Source: Kudoa neothunni
Taxonomy: Eukaryota > Cnidaria
Direction of reading: 5' to 3'
DNA length: 64,000 nucleotides
NCBI GenBank assembly: GCA_964304625.1
Contig: OZ199839.1
Coordinates: 9,982,001-10,046,000 of the forward strand
Part shown: positions 14,401 to 25,405 of the stretch, piece by piece
How the letters are laid out: each line of letters opens with the position of its first letter
How positions within the stretch are numbered: position 1 is the stretch's first letter
Position numbers and translations under genes: made by a program
Notes under the pieces: generated by a model
What the model saw: only the letters and a program-made list of their open reading frames with translations
The model's database searches: none
Told to the model about the DNA's origin: nothing

Positions 14401-17083
14401 AAATGTGGGGTCGATTCGACCCCAAATGATCGTAGGAAGTAAGTCGTTTTTATGATAGTTAAAGGATTAAACTACGTAATGATAGACGCAAACAATTAAT
14501 TAAGTTATTTTAAAATATATTCACTTACTGACTATTGTAGACGAATTTATAGAGAGGTCATCCACGTAAAATATAGTCAAATTGTATTCGAGAGAGTCAT
14601 CAACACGTTGAATGATAAAGGATTTGCAAGTTGGAACGCCACCTCTGCAAAATATTATATTATTCTGGAAACATTGCTTAACCATAACATCTTTTTGGCC
14701 GTTGTTGGTTGACAACTGGAAGTAACATTTAGGATTGAGATGTTGAAATCGATGAGGTACTAGAGCTATGACATTTATCTGGTTACTACTCAAAGTGGCT
14801 GTTATGTTTATATTTGTGTCTATTATAATATAATATATTTTTATATATTATTCCAATAGAAAATCAAACTGATAAATTATTTTTATACTACCCTTTGGTA
14901 TGAATATGCATTTGGTTTCGGACAACTCCTCAAGTGGTTTTACGCAAACAACATACTCATGTGAATAATGGTAGTTATCTGAAAATTCAAACATATCACA
15001 TGGTGGTGGTGTTGGGCATGAGACTCTTGATTCTTCTAAATCTATTACGTAGCTGTGAGCGGAATGGTTTTTCGGTGTTAAAACTTTATCATCATCAATG
15101 CAGTTATATATCAGCTGAAATAAACCATCTTGTTCAACAAAAACATTATGGTGACATTTATGAGATGATGCTGTTGTGTAACGAAACTTTCCGTGGATTA
15201 GAATTGATTTTTTATTGTAGTTGTATTGACATTCGAGTTGTAGAGAACCATCAACTAAATAGTTAAATACACATAAGATGATCTAATTGGAGATTTTCGA
15301 AGTACTCCGCATTATTATATCGTTAAAATCCTTGTGAACATCAATTTTTATTTTATAATTAACTATTGGATTAACATTTGTGATTGTGTACTCATTATTG
15401 CAAGTCCCTCGACAAGAAAGTAGATTTTCGCACGTAGCTTCGTAGAATAGGTCATTATCCATTAGACTCATATAATACACACATGTGTAGTCGAGTTGTT
15501 TGTTTTCAAATTTTTCAAAATTCCCCCGGAACTTCAAATTATTTTTATTGTTTTTTGGCAATAAAACTATTTTGTCATCACCATCATATCCATCTATTTT
15601 TAAAACTATAATATAATAAAAACGTAATAGAGTTGCGACCTGTGCGGAAAAATATAGTTTCTACATGATATAATTTATCTGATTTAAATAATTTGATATT
15701 CATTATATAAGATGATCCTGGCTGTAAATCATCGTATTTTATCCATATACATGAACTACCGCAGTCATTTTCATTATCCTGACAAACAACCTTATGTGTC
15801 TCAACTTTTTTATTTGGGGAATCTCCTCGATATAGCTGTGAAAGGCACTTGTCGTATTCGAAACCTGAGATAATTCGATGTTGGTTGAATATTGACTTAT
15901 CAAATTCGACACTATTTTTTTTCGTTTGCAAGCCCAAACTATCATTTGAGCCATTGGTTGTATTAAATACTAAATTGTGTATAAATGTGATGATATATCA
16001 AAACTAGTAATACCAAATTTTTTAGCAATATGCCCAGAGTTAAGGTCTTCCAATTCATGATATCTTGTTTTTACAATTATTTGAATAGTGGGGTAGAAAT
16101 CAAAATAAAGACCAACATCCTCGCAAGGAGCGTAGCATTGTCTTTGTAGTCCATTTCCTCCACAATCCGATTTATATTCAAAAGATATATAGGTATCCAC
16201 AAGTCCATCCCCTATTGTAAAATGGCAAATTTCGGCCGAAAAAGAATTTTTAAACGATAGAATATATATGTTTCCTTTGGATGTTGATTTGCTCAGCACG
16301 CTATATTGAGGCATGTACTTTGGTATGTTTGATTTCATGTATTTATTGGGCATGTGATAGATGTAACTAGGCAGTTCAGGACATATAATTTTGAAAAGTG
16401 ATATGTGATCATAAAAATGTATGGTTATAGTGTCTACGAACCCTTCTGTATCATGCGTTTCAGTTTTTGTCATCCGTATTTTATCATCCTTATAATATAC
16501 ACTACAATTGACATCTCGAAAAGATTTTGCCGAAACAAAAATATCAGAATCAACCGTATTAACTGTTATTTGTGGTGTGATCAAGTGCACTAAGTTTTTT
16601 ATATTTATTTAAACTTCAAAATATCCATAATGTGTACCTTGTTGAAATCCAATTATATAATTTCTTTTTTTCGAAGGTTCCTCAGGAATTTTCTCAATCG
16701 TAACCAAAGCATAGAGAGATTGTTTGGAACGATAATCATAAGAAAATTGTATTTGATTACCACAGAGAAAATCACAATGGTCCGGCGAAGCTAAAACGTC
16801 CTCGATAGAGCATACTTCTCCGGTTTGTATAATATTTTCTGGAATAAGTATGGTAGTTGTGCATTTTTCATTTCTTGAAATGGACGTATTCAGAGTGAAT
16901 CTCGTTGTTTTCACGTTAGGAAGAATTTCATAATAAAATAACCTGCCCGCGGAAGAATGAATATCTCCTGGTGCAAACGCAGTCCAAGCTGTAAATTTAG
17001 TATTTAATTGTATATATTAATTTTTAAATCTTACAGGCGACAATCCAAAAAATCAGAGAATCCAATTCATTTATACATTTCAT
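11468..17083 (-). CDS. Tandem family gene B: multi-domain type I membrane protein, about 828 aa
   Basis: Exons in transcript order: 17035-17083, 16638-16988, 16014-16589, 15640-15969, 15306-15593, 14892-15254, 14529-14819, 11662-11798, 11468-11567. The first eight join in one frame. Exon 1 encodes a short signal-like peptide (MKCINELDSLIFWIVAS, completed by exon 2). Exon 3 has the YIYHMPNKYMKSN block and the CYAPC cluster. Exon 4 is fibronectin-III-like. Exon 6 has a CVKPLEELSETKC motif. Exon 8 is a Ser/Thr/Glu-rich stalk of about 46 residues. Exon 9 encodes a transmembrane helix (IIIPVAIGVIVIIIAV) with tail RYKYSKDDTYQI. Exon lengths match gene A at exons 3 and 6, so A and B look like close sister copies. 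The exon 8 to exon 9 junction is off by one reading phase with the homologous donor; an upstream GT in exon 8 would restore phase. Either a different splice site or a mild lesion is possible. Confidence 0.75.
13224..14466. mobile_element. TTAA-flanked element in intron 7 of gene B
   Basis: The left end follows TTAA at 13220-13223 and reads CCTCTAACGATACTGAGGTC, close to the CCCTCTAACGAT terminus of the piggyBac in gene A. A matching right side contains GGTCGATTCGACCCC and CGTAGG at about 14407-14436, and a TTAA lies at 14467-14470, so the right border may be at either place. Subterminal GGTCGAATCGACC motifs occur at both ends. A 68-codon minus-strand frame at 13351-13557 has no recognisable piggyBac motif. 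I read it as a non-autonomous or badly decayed piggyBac-type element. It accounts for about half of the 2.7-kb intron 7. Confidence 0.45.
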
Positions 17084-17751
17084 GTTTAATTATTGTGACA
17101 ATAACTGATGGATAAATCTTAATATTTAATCCAAGATTTATTAGGATTAATGTAATTAATGGATAATTAGAATATAGTTATAAATTCCGAATATTATTTT
17201 CATTGTCGAATTAATTTTTTTTTAAATTTTACTTTTAAAATAATAACAACTTAAAATTTTATATTTTTACATATATATTTTAATGTGGTAATTAAAGTTT
17301 ATCATTAAAAATATAATAGTAATGCATAAATTGATTATGATTTTATAGTAATATTTTTATTATTTATTTAGTTTTATAACAATTACTTATAATATTTATT
17401 ACTTGAATAAGAGACTGTATAAATTATATTAAAATGTATTTATTTAAAATAATATTAATTTTAATTATTATATAATATAATTAATTTCTACTATGGGCTC
17501 GTTTTAAATCTTATTTAATGATTATATAATAATATTATATATAAAAACATTTCATAAATTATTTATAACAACTTCTGCAAACTAAAAATTAATAATATAC
17601 AAAATTTGTGACGAATATTTTAATAATTGTTTGATTAAATAAATATAATCGATGAATAAGAATATTTTCGAAATAGCTTAAAATTATAAATGAAATTTAA
17701 ACAATTTTTATATCATTTTAAATCTTAAATATTTAAACAGTTTTATTACTA

Positions 17752-19568
17752 CAGCGGGTAACCGATTTTACGTACCAACCCGGCGTACACGCACAAAACA
17801 AAAAAATGATTTTTATATTTATTAAAATTATCTTTAATTTTTACACAATAATGATTCATTTTTAATGTAGTTTCTATAGCATCGAAGAAAACTCTGTTAT
17901 TTTCAATTGTCGTAAATTTTTCAATGATGTTTCATAAATCTTTTCTTCAATTTTACACAATAAATTGTATTTTCTATTACCACTGGTTTTGATATGTGTT
18001 TTTAATTTTGCATTCAATCAATACCTTTTTTTGATGAAACTTTAATGGATGTTATCTTTATCTCATCGTCATCGATAACCTTCTTAGTTGATTACATAAC
18101 GTCTTTATTTTCTTTAATATCATCTATTAAATCTTTCATAATCTCCTATTCGAGTATCATTTCGTCAATTTCGTCCTTTATTTTTGCATGCATATCTGAT
18201 AACTTCGTGGTTCATTCCGGGCTTAAAGTTAAGTCATCTTGATTAAAGAATGCTTTATGAAGAAAAGTGACTATGACTGTTTACATTACTTTCCCCTAAG
18301 GCATTATAATAAGCATGAGTGAATCGAGCATATTTGGAAGAATCACATAAAAGTCATTCTCTATTCATGAAATTTACCTATGAACGCTAGTGTTTTTGTA
18401 GTAAAATTTAAAAGATCATATAATGCCCCGATCCATTTGCTGTGGTAAGGTTGACATATTTTTGAGGAAAAGGACGATTTTGATATCTCATAAATTACAT
18501 TGAGTATGATAAGACGCGTTTTTCATGACCAATGAGAACTTTTCATTCTTACGTTTAAAATATTTGTTGGGATAATGAAATATTTTTTGAATAGAATTAT
18601 AGAAATTTAAGTTTTTCAATATTTTATAGACTAAAGTTAACGAGACAAAGATCTTAAAACTGCTGGGTTTGGCGAACCGACCAATAATAAGCAGGTACAG
18701 TTTTTCTCCTGTAATCTAAGCATCAAACAGTACCATAACTCCGTTTTTTTAATTTTGTATGTGCATCTCTAGTTGATTCGTTTAGCATTACAAAAATTTT
18801 TCCTAAACTAGAATGTTAAACAATTTGTTATAACATTAATACGATGCTTCTGCTGAAAGAAGAGTAATGTTTTGTCAACATTATATACACGACCTGGTGA
18901 ATACTTTTTTGTAATATCATATAATGTAGTTTTCCATTCTTCAATTATTTTGTTATCGACAGTGTCAGACTCGCCTTAGAGGTTGACTTTTTTCAAATTG
19001 GATCGAGACTTGCGACATTTAAAACTACCTATGTTTTCTATAATTTATTTCTGTTAGATTCTACCACTTTGTTATATTTTAAATAATATCGTTGGTTTTT
19101 AGTTAATCATTATTCGATCTTATTAAATTCATATAATCTTAAACATAGACATCTGTTGTAAAATCTTTCCTTTTTGTTAAATTCCTTCACTTCAAGTTGG
19201 CGAAACCAGATTCATATTACGAGGTAACTTTATTCTTTTTGTATTTCATAAAGAGAATATAATTTGAAAATCCTTAATTGATGATTGTATTTGTTGTTGC
19301 ATTTTTAGGGGGGAGTTACAAAGAATTTCACTATTTCATATTTTTCTTTAAATGCTCTATGCCTCTCGTTATCAGTAAACATATCTAGTGATTGCGTAAA
19401 ATACATAGTGACCGACTTTACGTATCTTGGCATTATTTGATATTAAATAAAACTTTTTTGCTTGTAAAATGGAAAATATTCATTATAATAAACCTTAGAA
19501 TATACATATTAAGTATGAATCTCAAAAAATTATTTTTTTTTAAAGTACGTAAAATCGGTTGTCAACTG
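17752..19568 (-). mobile_element. Tigger-like (pogo superfamily) DNA transposon
   Basis: The ends are inverted copies: CAG..GG.AACCGATTTTACG at 17752 and, on the minus strand from 19568, CAGTTGACAACCGATTTTACG. Both are flanked by TA (17750-17751 and 19569-19570), the target site of this superfamily. On the minus strand, frames between about 18960 and 18400 give EEWKTTLYDITKKYSPG then VYNVDKT (first catalytic Asp block), VMVLFDA..ITGEKLYLLIIG with AKPSSFK, and PQKYVNLTTANGSGHY. These are the expected order of blocks in Tigger DDE transposases. Several stops and frame changes break the frame, so this copy is dead. Length 1.8 kb is usual for the family. Confidence 0.75.
18000..18960 (-). pseudogene. 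Decayed Tigger transposase
   Basis: This is the catalytic half of the transposase belonging to the 17752-19568 element. It would have cut and pasted the element at TA sites. Visible blocks are the Asp-bearing YNVDKT segment, the GEKLYLLIIGRFAKPSSFK segment and a diverged equivalent of the family's PPN(T)TS..QPMDQG block. The C-terminal part is rich in Asp/Lys/Glu (for example IKDEIDEMILE). I could not recognise the N-terminal CENP-B-type DNA-binding part. Multiple in-frame stops make it a pseudogene. Confidence 0.6.
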
Positions 19569-22500
19569 TATTAAAATTACATACAATTTGAATTTTGTTT
19601 ATTTTTAAATAAATAATTTAACAATAATTCTAAGACTTTTAATTCTGTTCGCTGAAGTGAATAATGGGAACGGAACAGTATAATATTTATATGTATGATT
19701 GGATTATGTATTACAATAAGATGGGGTCCGTGATAAGTGCATTAAACAAATTAGGGTTTCGCGAGGAAAAAAGGGGAAGAACCACTGGTTTAGAGTGAGA
19801 TATAATGAATTAGGGAATTCAAATGGTGTAGCGAATATGCACGATGACTCAATACACCAGGAGTCTTCCAAACTCAACATACAATTTTATAATTCTGAAT
19901 AATTGGTAAATAATTAGAATAAACAAGAATTTTTTTCGAGTATTCTTCTATTTAGTTTTAAAAGATAATTACCGATATTGGAGAATAAAATTACCTAGAT
20001 AATATAATTGGATTTTAAATAAATAATTTCAATGAACATAATTAACTTGAAATTATTTAATCGTATAGAAAAGATTATAACAAAAATGATTTTTTAATCA
20101 CGAGACGTAACAAATTATGCCAACACCTTCCTATTAGAGATAATTCTTTACGTTACATTTATTTTCATTATTTTATAATTATTATTGTTGTCATTAAAAT
20201 ATTGATGTTAATGTCACTTTAATACATAAGTAATGCCATAGACGTTAGATTTCTCTTGAAAAGAGTGAGCATGATATTTTGGAAAGGTCATAATTAGGGG
20301 TCGCCGTTTCAGCAGTAATTTTAAAAAAGTTAGACGATCAAAATCAAAGCTTATTTCGGTTGGTTCACAAGTTCGTAAGCGCAAGTTTAAGAACCTTAAA
20401 TATAAAAAAATTGAAAAAAAAAACACACAAACTTTTCTTATCATATAATGACAACGGAGGAACACCGAAAAAAAAAGGAAACTAAATTTATCTCTATTTT
20501 TCATTTTTGCGATCTCTAAAAAATGATATGCAAAGAAATGTCTTGAAGTGCGCTTTTAAACGAAAATTTTTTCATTGACATTATTTTCTCGTAAGTTCTA
20601 TTTCGTCGCAGAGATAATTTCACTTTGCAATATTTGCAGGCGACTTCATTTTCCATCTTCTCTAAGTCGATTCTTTCGTATAGAAAACTATCGATTACTC
20701 TCCGTTTATTTCCAATTTCAAATATTTCCACAAACTTAGAATGTTACCCAAAAATAAACGTCGAAACTATTCTAATAATTAGACGATTAAAATCAATTTT
20801 TATCAAAAACGGCGTACTAAGTCATAATGCATTGAATTATTGTTTATTAGCGCATATATTGACATTAATTATTATTTTTGAACCAATATTCAAATTTTTC
20901 GTTGTCTTTAACGAAACTCTTATTATTTTAGAATTATTTGAAATCCGTGAATTTCACTTGGTCTTCAAAATGCTTAAATAAATACAAAATTTTAAATTAA
21001 TAATAATTTTGAATTAGCCAAGATTAAATAGGATTTGATTGGAAATTGTTATGAACTCATAAATTGGAAACTTTTGAATATCTCTAAATAAAACCATTCT
21101 TGTAGGATCATGGTGGTGATATTACTCTTTCGGAGAGATAAAGGTTTTTTTATAGACATCACATTAGGGATACAAAGTTTCTAGTTAATACTTTTTCCAA
21201 TAAACGTTTAATTAGCTGAAACCATGAAACAAAGCAAATAAGTGAATATTTTAGATAAATTTTTTTCAACAACGAGAACAAGTAATGGTTCAGGGAATGA
21301 ACGACACGTAATGCTAATTAATCAGAAAATTCTGTTTTTGTTAATCAAAAACCTATTAAGTAATGTAAGTAATCAAGTAAGTTTTTAACTTATAAATTTT
21401 ATATTTAGAGGCCTATCATATATATATATATATATAAATATATACGGAATTTTTACATAAAAATATTATAACTCTAAGGTATTTCAGGATGAATTTAGTT
21501 GACCAAGATTTTACTACTTTGTTATTAAATAAATTCGACAAATCGAAAATATTTCATATCTAGTATAAATAAGTTAATTCCATAAATTTCGCAATAAGGG
21601 AAAATATAAAATTCTTACATTTATTGTAAACCAGTTTACAGGCCTAAAATTTCTTTTTTAGATTCGTTACCACTTCTGGCATTTGATAATATTCAAAAAT
21701 CTTAAAATTAATTAAAAAATTCAGATCTATCAAAACCGCATGTGATATAAATATACAATATAATTCATCTTCAATCTAAATGAAAAAATTCATGTTTATT
21801 CATTAACAATAAGACTTTCATTAATTAAATCTAAATTTCAAATTATTTGTTAGAGAAAAAATAACACTATCCGTTTGAAGATTATCACGTAAAATCTCAA
21901 CATTATTTTGTTGAATCTGCTTACTGAAATCAAACTATACATGACTAATAAAATGAGTCTTAAATAATTGAAAAGTATATATATATAGTATTTTTATATG
22001 GGATTTGTTTTTTACTTTTAAATTAAAATTTGGTTGTTAATTCTTCATTGTTATATGAAAAAGTAATAATTCTATTTTTAACATATTTTTTAAATGATAT
22101 TTACCTTTTATATAAAAAATATTAATATTAAAAAAAATTTTGTAACTAGAAATAACTAATTTTTTACGTGTATTCATATTTTAATATCTATAAGAATATG
22201 TCAATATAGATTCATTTAAACAAATGAGTTAGTGGTTATTATTATGCATTTTGACACATTATCAAATTTAATTATTTCAAATTAGGAGAAATCGTGGGTG
22301 TCGATATTAAAATTAATGTATATGAATTATTTACTGTTTCAAAATTATTTTTATGGTAGGTGCTCCAGAAAGCTGGGACAACTATAACGTTTTATTTTAA
22401 GCTTTAAAATGGAACTCATTTTTTGATAAATATTGGCTTTGATATACATTTTTTGTTTTAAAATGGATTATGTAAACATTATAGGATTCTTGGAATATTT

Positions 22501-23835
22501 TACAACCAGGTTGTAAACGTTGGCGGTACTTTATTAACATAGCTTAAGTTTCCATGCCCGAAAAGTTGTTTCTAACAAATTATGGATTAAGTAGGTTAAA
22601 TTATTTTTAATGAGAAAATTTTGAAGGAGCGTTGAATTATTTGAATTGTCCTAAGACCTGGATGAATTCATCGCGAGTGATTTCAAATGTTTTGACTTAG
22701 ATTTATAATAATATGTAATTAGAAACATATTAAATTTAATATTAAAAATTTGTAAGCAATCATCAATAAGATCTCTCTCCTCTTTTAACTACTCTAATTA
22801 TATAACGTTTAATAATGAAAACGGCATTATTTTTCATTTGAGAAACTATAATTTTATAGTTAAAATATTTCAGTGTTCAAAACAAAATATGCTTGGGAAT
22901 TTAAAGTTTTGTTTTGAAATGAGAAACATTTAAAAGTAATTGGAAATTTGGTGGATTTAGCATTACGACATAAGCGAACACGCAAATTTCATATAAAATG
23001 AATTTTCGCCAAAAATTAATGACATAATTTATACTTTAGACTCGATTTTAACGCGTAAATTTTATTCTGTAAAATATTTTATGTTTATTGCATTATTTAT
23101 GATCTTTAAATAATATTATGAATTAATAAACTTTTTTCATAAATCTCTTTGTCTAAAAATTCATTTCATTAGTTATTTATGCATAGTTTAAATATATCAT
23201 TTTGAGAATCTACACCATGTGCATATAAATATGGCTACATTCGACATACTATTGATATGCGAATAGATAAAAGTACAAATCTTTTTTTTTTGTTTAAAAT
23301 GATTTTAACTTTTTTAATTAATTTAGTAATTAATTATTAAGACCTCATTTATAACAGGCTATATTAAAATTACTATATAATGAAATTAACGAAATATGTT
23401 ACGGTAAACCTCTCACTATTTTTCTATTGCAACGTTACATAATAAATATAATAAATGATTGTATTACAATGACTTTTTATAAGTGCGAAGAGATCCTTAA
23501 TTATTGAGTAGTTCGTATTATTATATTTTATATCAATTTATTCATTCAGAATTAATAGATGAAATGTCAAATAAAATGAACCGTCTATATAATTTGAATT
23601 TTTAATGGTAAGTTAAATTATTTTTATGTATCATCGGAGTTTTCTCATACTTAAACTAATATTGAAGAATCTGCAGTCTTATTCGTTATTGTTTTTTCAC
23701 ATCGAAAGGTTAAACGATTCATTGATAATAATAGTGCGATCCCGATTAAGAACCAAACAATGAATTAAATAATTGACGAATTAACTGATACAACTATAAT
23801 CTATCTTTTCTATATAGAAGGTTATTAACCTAAAT
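19569..23835. other. Gene-free AT-rich interval
   Basis: I see no supportable gene in these 4.3 kb. Open frames at 20214-20731 (minus) and 20625-20981 (plus) overlap each other, and neither shows a recognisable domain. A minus-strand CKYC..K segment near 20640 could be a scrap of a zinc-finger transposase, but nothing downstream supports it. A (TA)n tract lies at about 21418-21444. Confidence 0.5.
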
Positions 23836-25405
23836 ATGAAGTTTTACTTATCTGTCTTCATCTATATTATTTCAACTTTCATACCTATTTCATATCTCGC
23901 TGGTTACTCAACTATATAAAAACTTCATTCTCATTAACTTTAGTAGAGACAAAATATAATTTTGAGGATACAAAGAACTATAGAATTCCATTTAGATCAT
24001 ATCCAATAAGATATTATCTTGATAAAACGACAGCTACATGCAAAAAATTTGAGTACAGAGGAGCTGGTGGGATTAACTTCAATAATTTCGCGTCGTTAGA
24101 AGAATGCAACAAAGAATGTACTCTTAGACTTTATAATCTACATCTATAATTATTTAGTTGAATATGACTACGCTAGTCGAGTTGATGTTTGCACAGATTC
24201 TAATACCCCCAAGGTTGACCTTGAAAACGATGGGAGCACTACATTCAACGTTTGCACGAAAACCGCAACCGAGAGATATTATTTCCAAAAACCTGATAGT
24301 AGTACAGGAGAATGCAAAAAGTATAATTATAAGGGATGTAATGAGCCAAAGTATTCGTTTCCAAGCGAAAAAGCATGCAAGGGCATGTGCTTAAGTAGAT
24401 TTGTATTCATTTTTCTTGTATGAAAATCAAATTTAGCAACTGATACATCCTACAAAATACCTAACAATGTTGACTGCGAAGTGGGTGCAATTTTAACTTC
24501 AAATACGGCTACTGCAACAGAAATTAAGATCGTACGCGATAAGGAAAAATCCACATGTGTACACGCGATCGTTGACCAAAAAGCAGGGCTACGTGGAGTC
24601 TTCAGTTCTTTTACTCAGTGTCAACAAACATGTCATGGTAATTCTAAAAAGAAAAATATTTCATTTCAATACATGAATTTAGCTGATGAAACAGCAATTA
24701 AAAGATGCAAATCTGACCCTTACCAACCAACAACCGAAGGACATATAACAATCAAATATTACTATAATTCTAAAAACCAACTGTGTATGCAAATGCTAGC
24801 TGTTGATATTGAAGTAGATTCAACCAAAAATTATTTCGATACAGCAGGAGAATGTATTAGCGCCTGTCCTGCTCGTATGTATCTTTTTTTTTGTTATTTG
24901 TAATTATAATTTAATATTCTAAGTTAACGATAATGATACAGTTGGTACCTTGCCGGATATGCCCACTGTATGTAGTGAATCAAAAGAACCTGGTAACGGA
25001 AATGAAGCAAGCACGTTGCCAAGATGGTATTATGATGATACACAAAAAGCGTGTAAAAGATTTGCATATACTGGAATTGGTGGAAACGCGAATAACTTTG
25101 AAAGCGAAGCTCTTTGCAATTACATTTGCATCGAAGGAGTAAATGAAATTACTTTACCCGAACCAACAACTACTCAAACAACTACAACCGAAACTACTCC
25201 AACTCCTACAAGTAACGACGATTCTGCATCAAACTCTTCAGACGGCCAATCTGACCCACCAGATGGTGATGGTGATGATGATGGTAATGTCGATGAGGAT
25301 GTTGAAGATGATGATTCCCAGAAAAATGAAGCTACAGCAAGTGATCCCCCAGCTGAAAGAGAGGAGGGACTCGAGCAACCGCCTAGCGACCAACATACAA
25401 CCTAA
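23836..25405 (+). CDS. Secreted protein with five Kunitz-like domains, 450 aa
   Basis: Exons 23836-23902, 23944-24117, 24158-24394, 24437-24637, 24683-24874 and 24924-25405 join in one frame. All introns are phase 1 and 41-49 bp long. Exon 1 encodes a signal peptide (MKFYLSVFIYIISTFIPISY). Each following exon carries one Kunitz/BPTI-type domain, recognised by RYY/KYY/WYYDD, the C..F.Y/YNY segment and the final EC...C. Domain 2 has all six cysteines, with a long loop between Cys1 and Cys2 and Thr after Cys2 where inhibitors usually have Lys/Arg. Domains 3, 4 and 5 lack Cys2 and Cys4, which form the Cys14-Cys38 bond in BPTI. Domain 1 keeps only Cys3 and Cys5. The C-terminus (after residue about 370) is Thr-rich and then strongly acidic, with no membrane segment. 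Classical protease inhibition looks unlikely except perhaps by domain 2. A TATATAAAA lies inside intron 1, so an alternative promoter there cannot be excluded. Confidence 0.85.

Noticed and set aside
14934-15266. Plus-strand 110-codon frame
   Set aside because: Antisense to exon 6 of gene B; no motif of its own.
20214-20981. Overlapping frames on both strands (96, 71 and 118 codons)
   Set aside because: They overlap each other, show no domain, signal peptide or splice partners, and are of a length expected by chance over many kb.
23911-23919. TATATAAAA as the core promoter of the Kunitz gene
   Set aside because: It lies inside the predicted first intron. Starting there would discard a convincing signal-peptide exon, so the exon 1 model was preferred; noted as an alternative only.
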